DNA of 64,000 nt from contig NZ_JACGXN010000002.1 in the NCBI RefSeq assembly GCF_014138285.1, positions 62,001-126,000 on the forward strand, given 5' to 3'. Made by a program: the position numbers and the translations under genes. The notes beneath the pieces were generated by a model that saw only the letters and a program-made list of their open reading frames with translations, searched no databases and had not been told where the DNA came from. Origin of the DNA: Phyllobacterium myrsinacearum. GTDB taxonomy: Bacteria; Pseudomonadota; Alphaproteobacteria; Rhizobiales; Rhizobiaceae. Below are positions 63,302 to 64,000 of this stretch, piece by piece (position 1 is the first letter of the stretch; the number at the start of each line of letters is the position of its first letter).

Positions 63302-64000
63302 TTAAACAACACGCGTGCGAATTTCGCCGATGCCGTCAACACCGCCGTGCATTTCGTCACCCCGAACGATGGCACCGACACCCGCTGGCGTTCCCGAAAA
63401 GATCAGATCCCCCGCCTGAAGCGTAAACAATGTCGAGAGATAGGCGATCGTTTCAGGAACGTTCCAGATCAACTGCCTGAGGTCACCGCGCTGGCGTTCC
63501 TTACCGTTCACATTGAGCCAGATTGCACCTGAAGACGGGTGACCGACTTTTGACGCCGGAACAATATCCGAACATGGCGCTGAGGCCTCGAATGCCTTGC
63601 CCACTTCCCACGGACGCCCAAGCTTTTTTGCCTCGCCCTGCAAGTCGCGCCTTGTCATGTCGAGCCCGACCGCATAGCCGAACACATGGTCAAGTGCTTT
63701 GCCGGCGGCAATATCCGTTCCGCCCTTTCCGAGTGCGATCACCATTTCCATCTCGTAATGCACGTCATTGGAGCCGGACGGATAGGGAAAGTCGCCATTG
63801 CCTGTTATTAGCGTGTCCGGGTTCTTCTGAAAGAAAAACGGCGGTTCACGGTTCGGGTCATGGCCCATTTCAATGGCATGATCGGCGTAATTTCGGCCGA
63901 CACAGTAAATCCGGTGGACGGGAAACAGCTTATCCGACCCGTTCACACGCAAAACCGGCTGGGAAACGGGCTGGAAGAGGAATTGATCATTCTGCATCAT
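63302..64000 (-). CDS. Fumarylacetoacetate hydrolase family protein (fumarylpyruvate hydrolase-like)
   Basis: The 232-residue product has the FAH core: FPVHRIYCVGRNYADHAIEM, then GHDP; PPFFFQKNPDT; then YEMEMVIALGKGG with the metal Glu pair, VFGYAVGLDMTRRDLQGEAK, and IFSGTPAGVGAIVRGD. This pattern fits fumarylpyruvate hydrolase of the gentisate pathway or a related 3-fumarylpyruvate/acylpyruvate hydrolase. It begins ATGATG at the window edge; 63997 is an equally good start and upstream extension cannot be excluded. Pathway partners, if any, lie outside the window. Confidence 0.82.
   Translation of the reverse strand: MMQNDQFLFQPVSQPVLRVNGSDKLFPVHRIYCVGRNYADHAIEMGHDPNREPPFFFQKNPDTLITGNGDFPYPSGSNDVHYEMEMVIALGKGGTDIAAGKALDHVFGYAVGLDMTRRDLQGEAKKLGRPWEVGKAFEASAPCSDIVPASKVGHPSSGAIWLNVNGKERQRGDLRQLIWNVPETIAYLSTLFTLQAGDLIFSGTPAGVGAIVRGDEMHGGVDGIGEIRTRVV

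Overview
The window reads as a chromosomal segment of an alphaproteobacterium of the order Hyphomicrobiales (Rhizobiales), most like Brucella/Ochrobactrum or a near relative. This is inferred from gene content, not from a marker gene: a malonate matR-matABC locus, an lpiA-acvB operon, a short second FtsZ, EcfG-type general stress promoters, many GntR/LysR regulators beside ABC, TRAP and MFS transporters, and base composition in the high fifties percent GC. I see no rRNA, tRNA, CRISPR array, intact insertion sequence or prophage.

Layout. 0-5 kb: the end of an NAD-dependent formate dehydrogenase, an HPP membrane gene broken by an in-frame TGA, a complete DipZ-like thiol/disulfide protein, a frameshifted DUF2325 gene, a ModE-like regulator without a molybdate-binding domain, and a remnant of an ABC substrate-binding protein. 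Three palindromes of one design (CGnTATAT-type arms, 4-nt spacer) sit in front of dipZ, between DUF2325 and modE, and in front of the remnant, so this looks like a decaying ModE-controlled module. 5-15 kb: housekeeping and stress genes (free Met-R-sulfoxide reductase, methyltransferase, PepSY protein and MscS channel with EcfG-type promoters, short FtsZ, PadR, TetR with twin operators, and a GlxA regulator divergent from a dehydrogenase).

15-21 kb: a translationally coupled signalling unit (response regulator, periplasmic protein resembling a molybdopterin-binding domain, histidine kinase) followed by a diguanylate cyclase, an inverted-repeat element, an unassigned structured leader or small RNA, a small membrane protein, and a secreted protein with four Cys/Trp repeats. 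21-27 kb: HlyIII, a GST-like protein and an osmoprotectant ABC operon (osmF/yehZYXW type). 26.5-33 kb: a sulfur or xenobiotic cassette (FMN monooxygenase, metNIQ-type transporter, CMD-VOC fusion) and a FloR/CmlA-like exporter with a possible leader-peptide attenuator.

33-40 kb: PsiF-like protein and the malonate locus: matR with a TTGTATACAA-type operator, malonyl-CoA decarboxylase, malonyl-CoA synthetase and carrier. 40-49 kb: VOC protein, creatininase-family hydrolase, second MscS channel, and an organic-acid uptake cluster (MFS, GntR, TRAP DctP plus fused DctQM, and a second GntR with apparently two winged helices). 49-58 kb: secreted histidine phosphatase, ClC channel, EAL-CBS-GGDEF protein, a LysR/BASS pair and a LysR/TDT pair. 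58-64 kb: lpiA-acvB (lysyl-phosphatidylglycerol synthesis and hydrolysis), an unknown protein with a possible permuted-papain pattern, and a fumarylacetoacetate hydrolase family enzyme.

Most starts were chosen by Shine-Dalgarno position and family length. No similarity search was possible, so names rest on motif and sequence memory.
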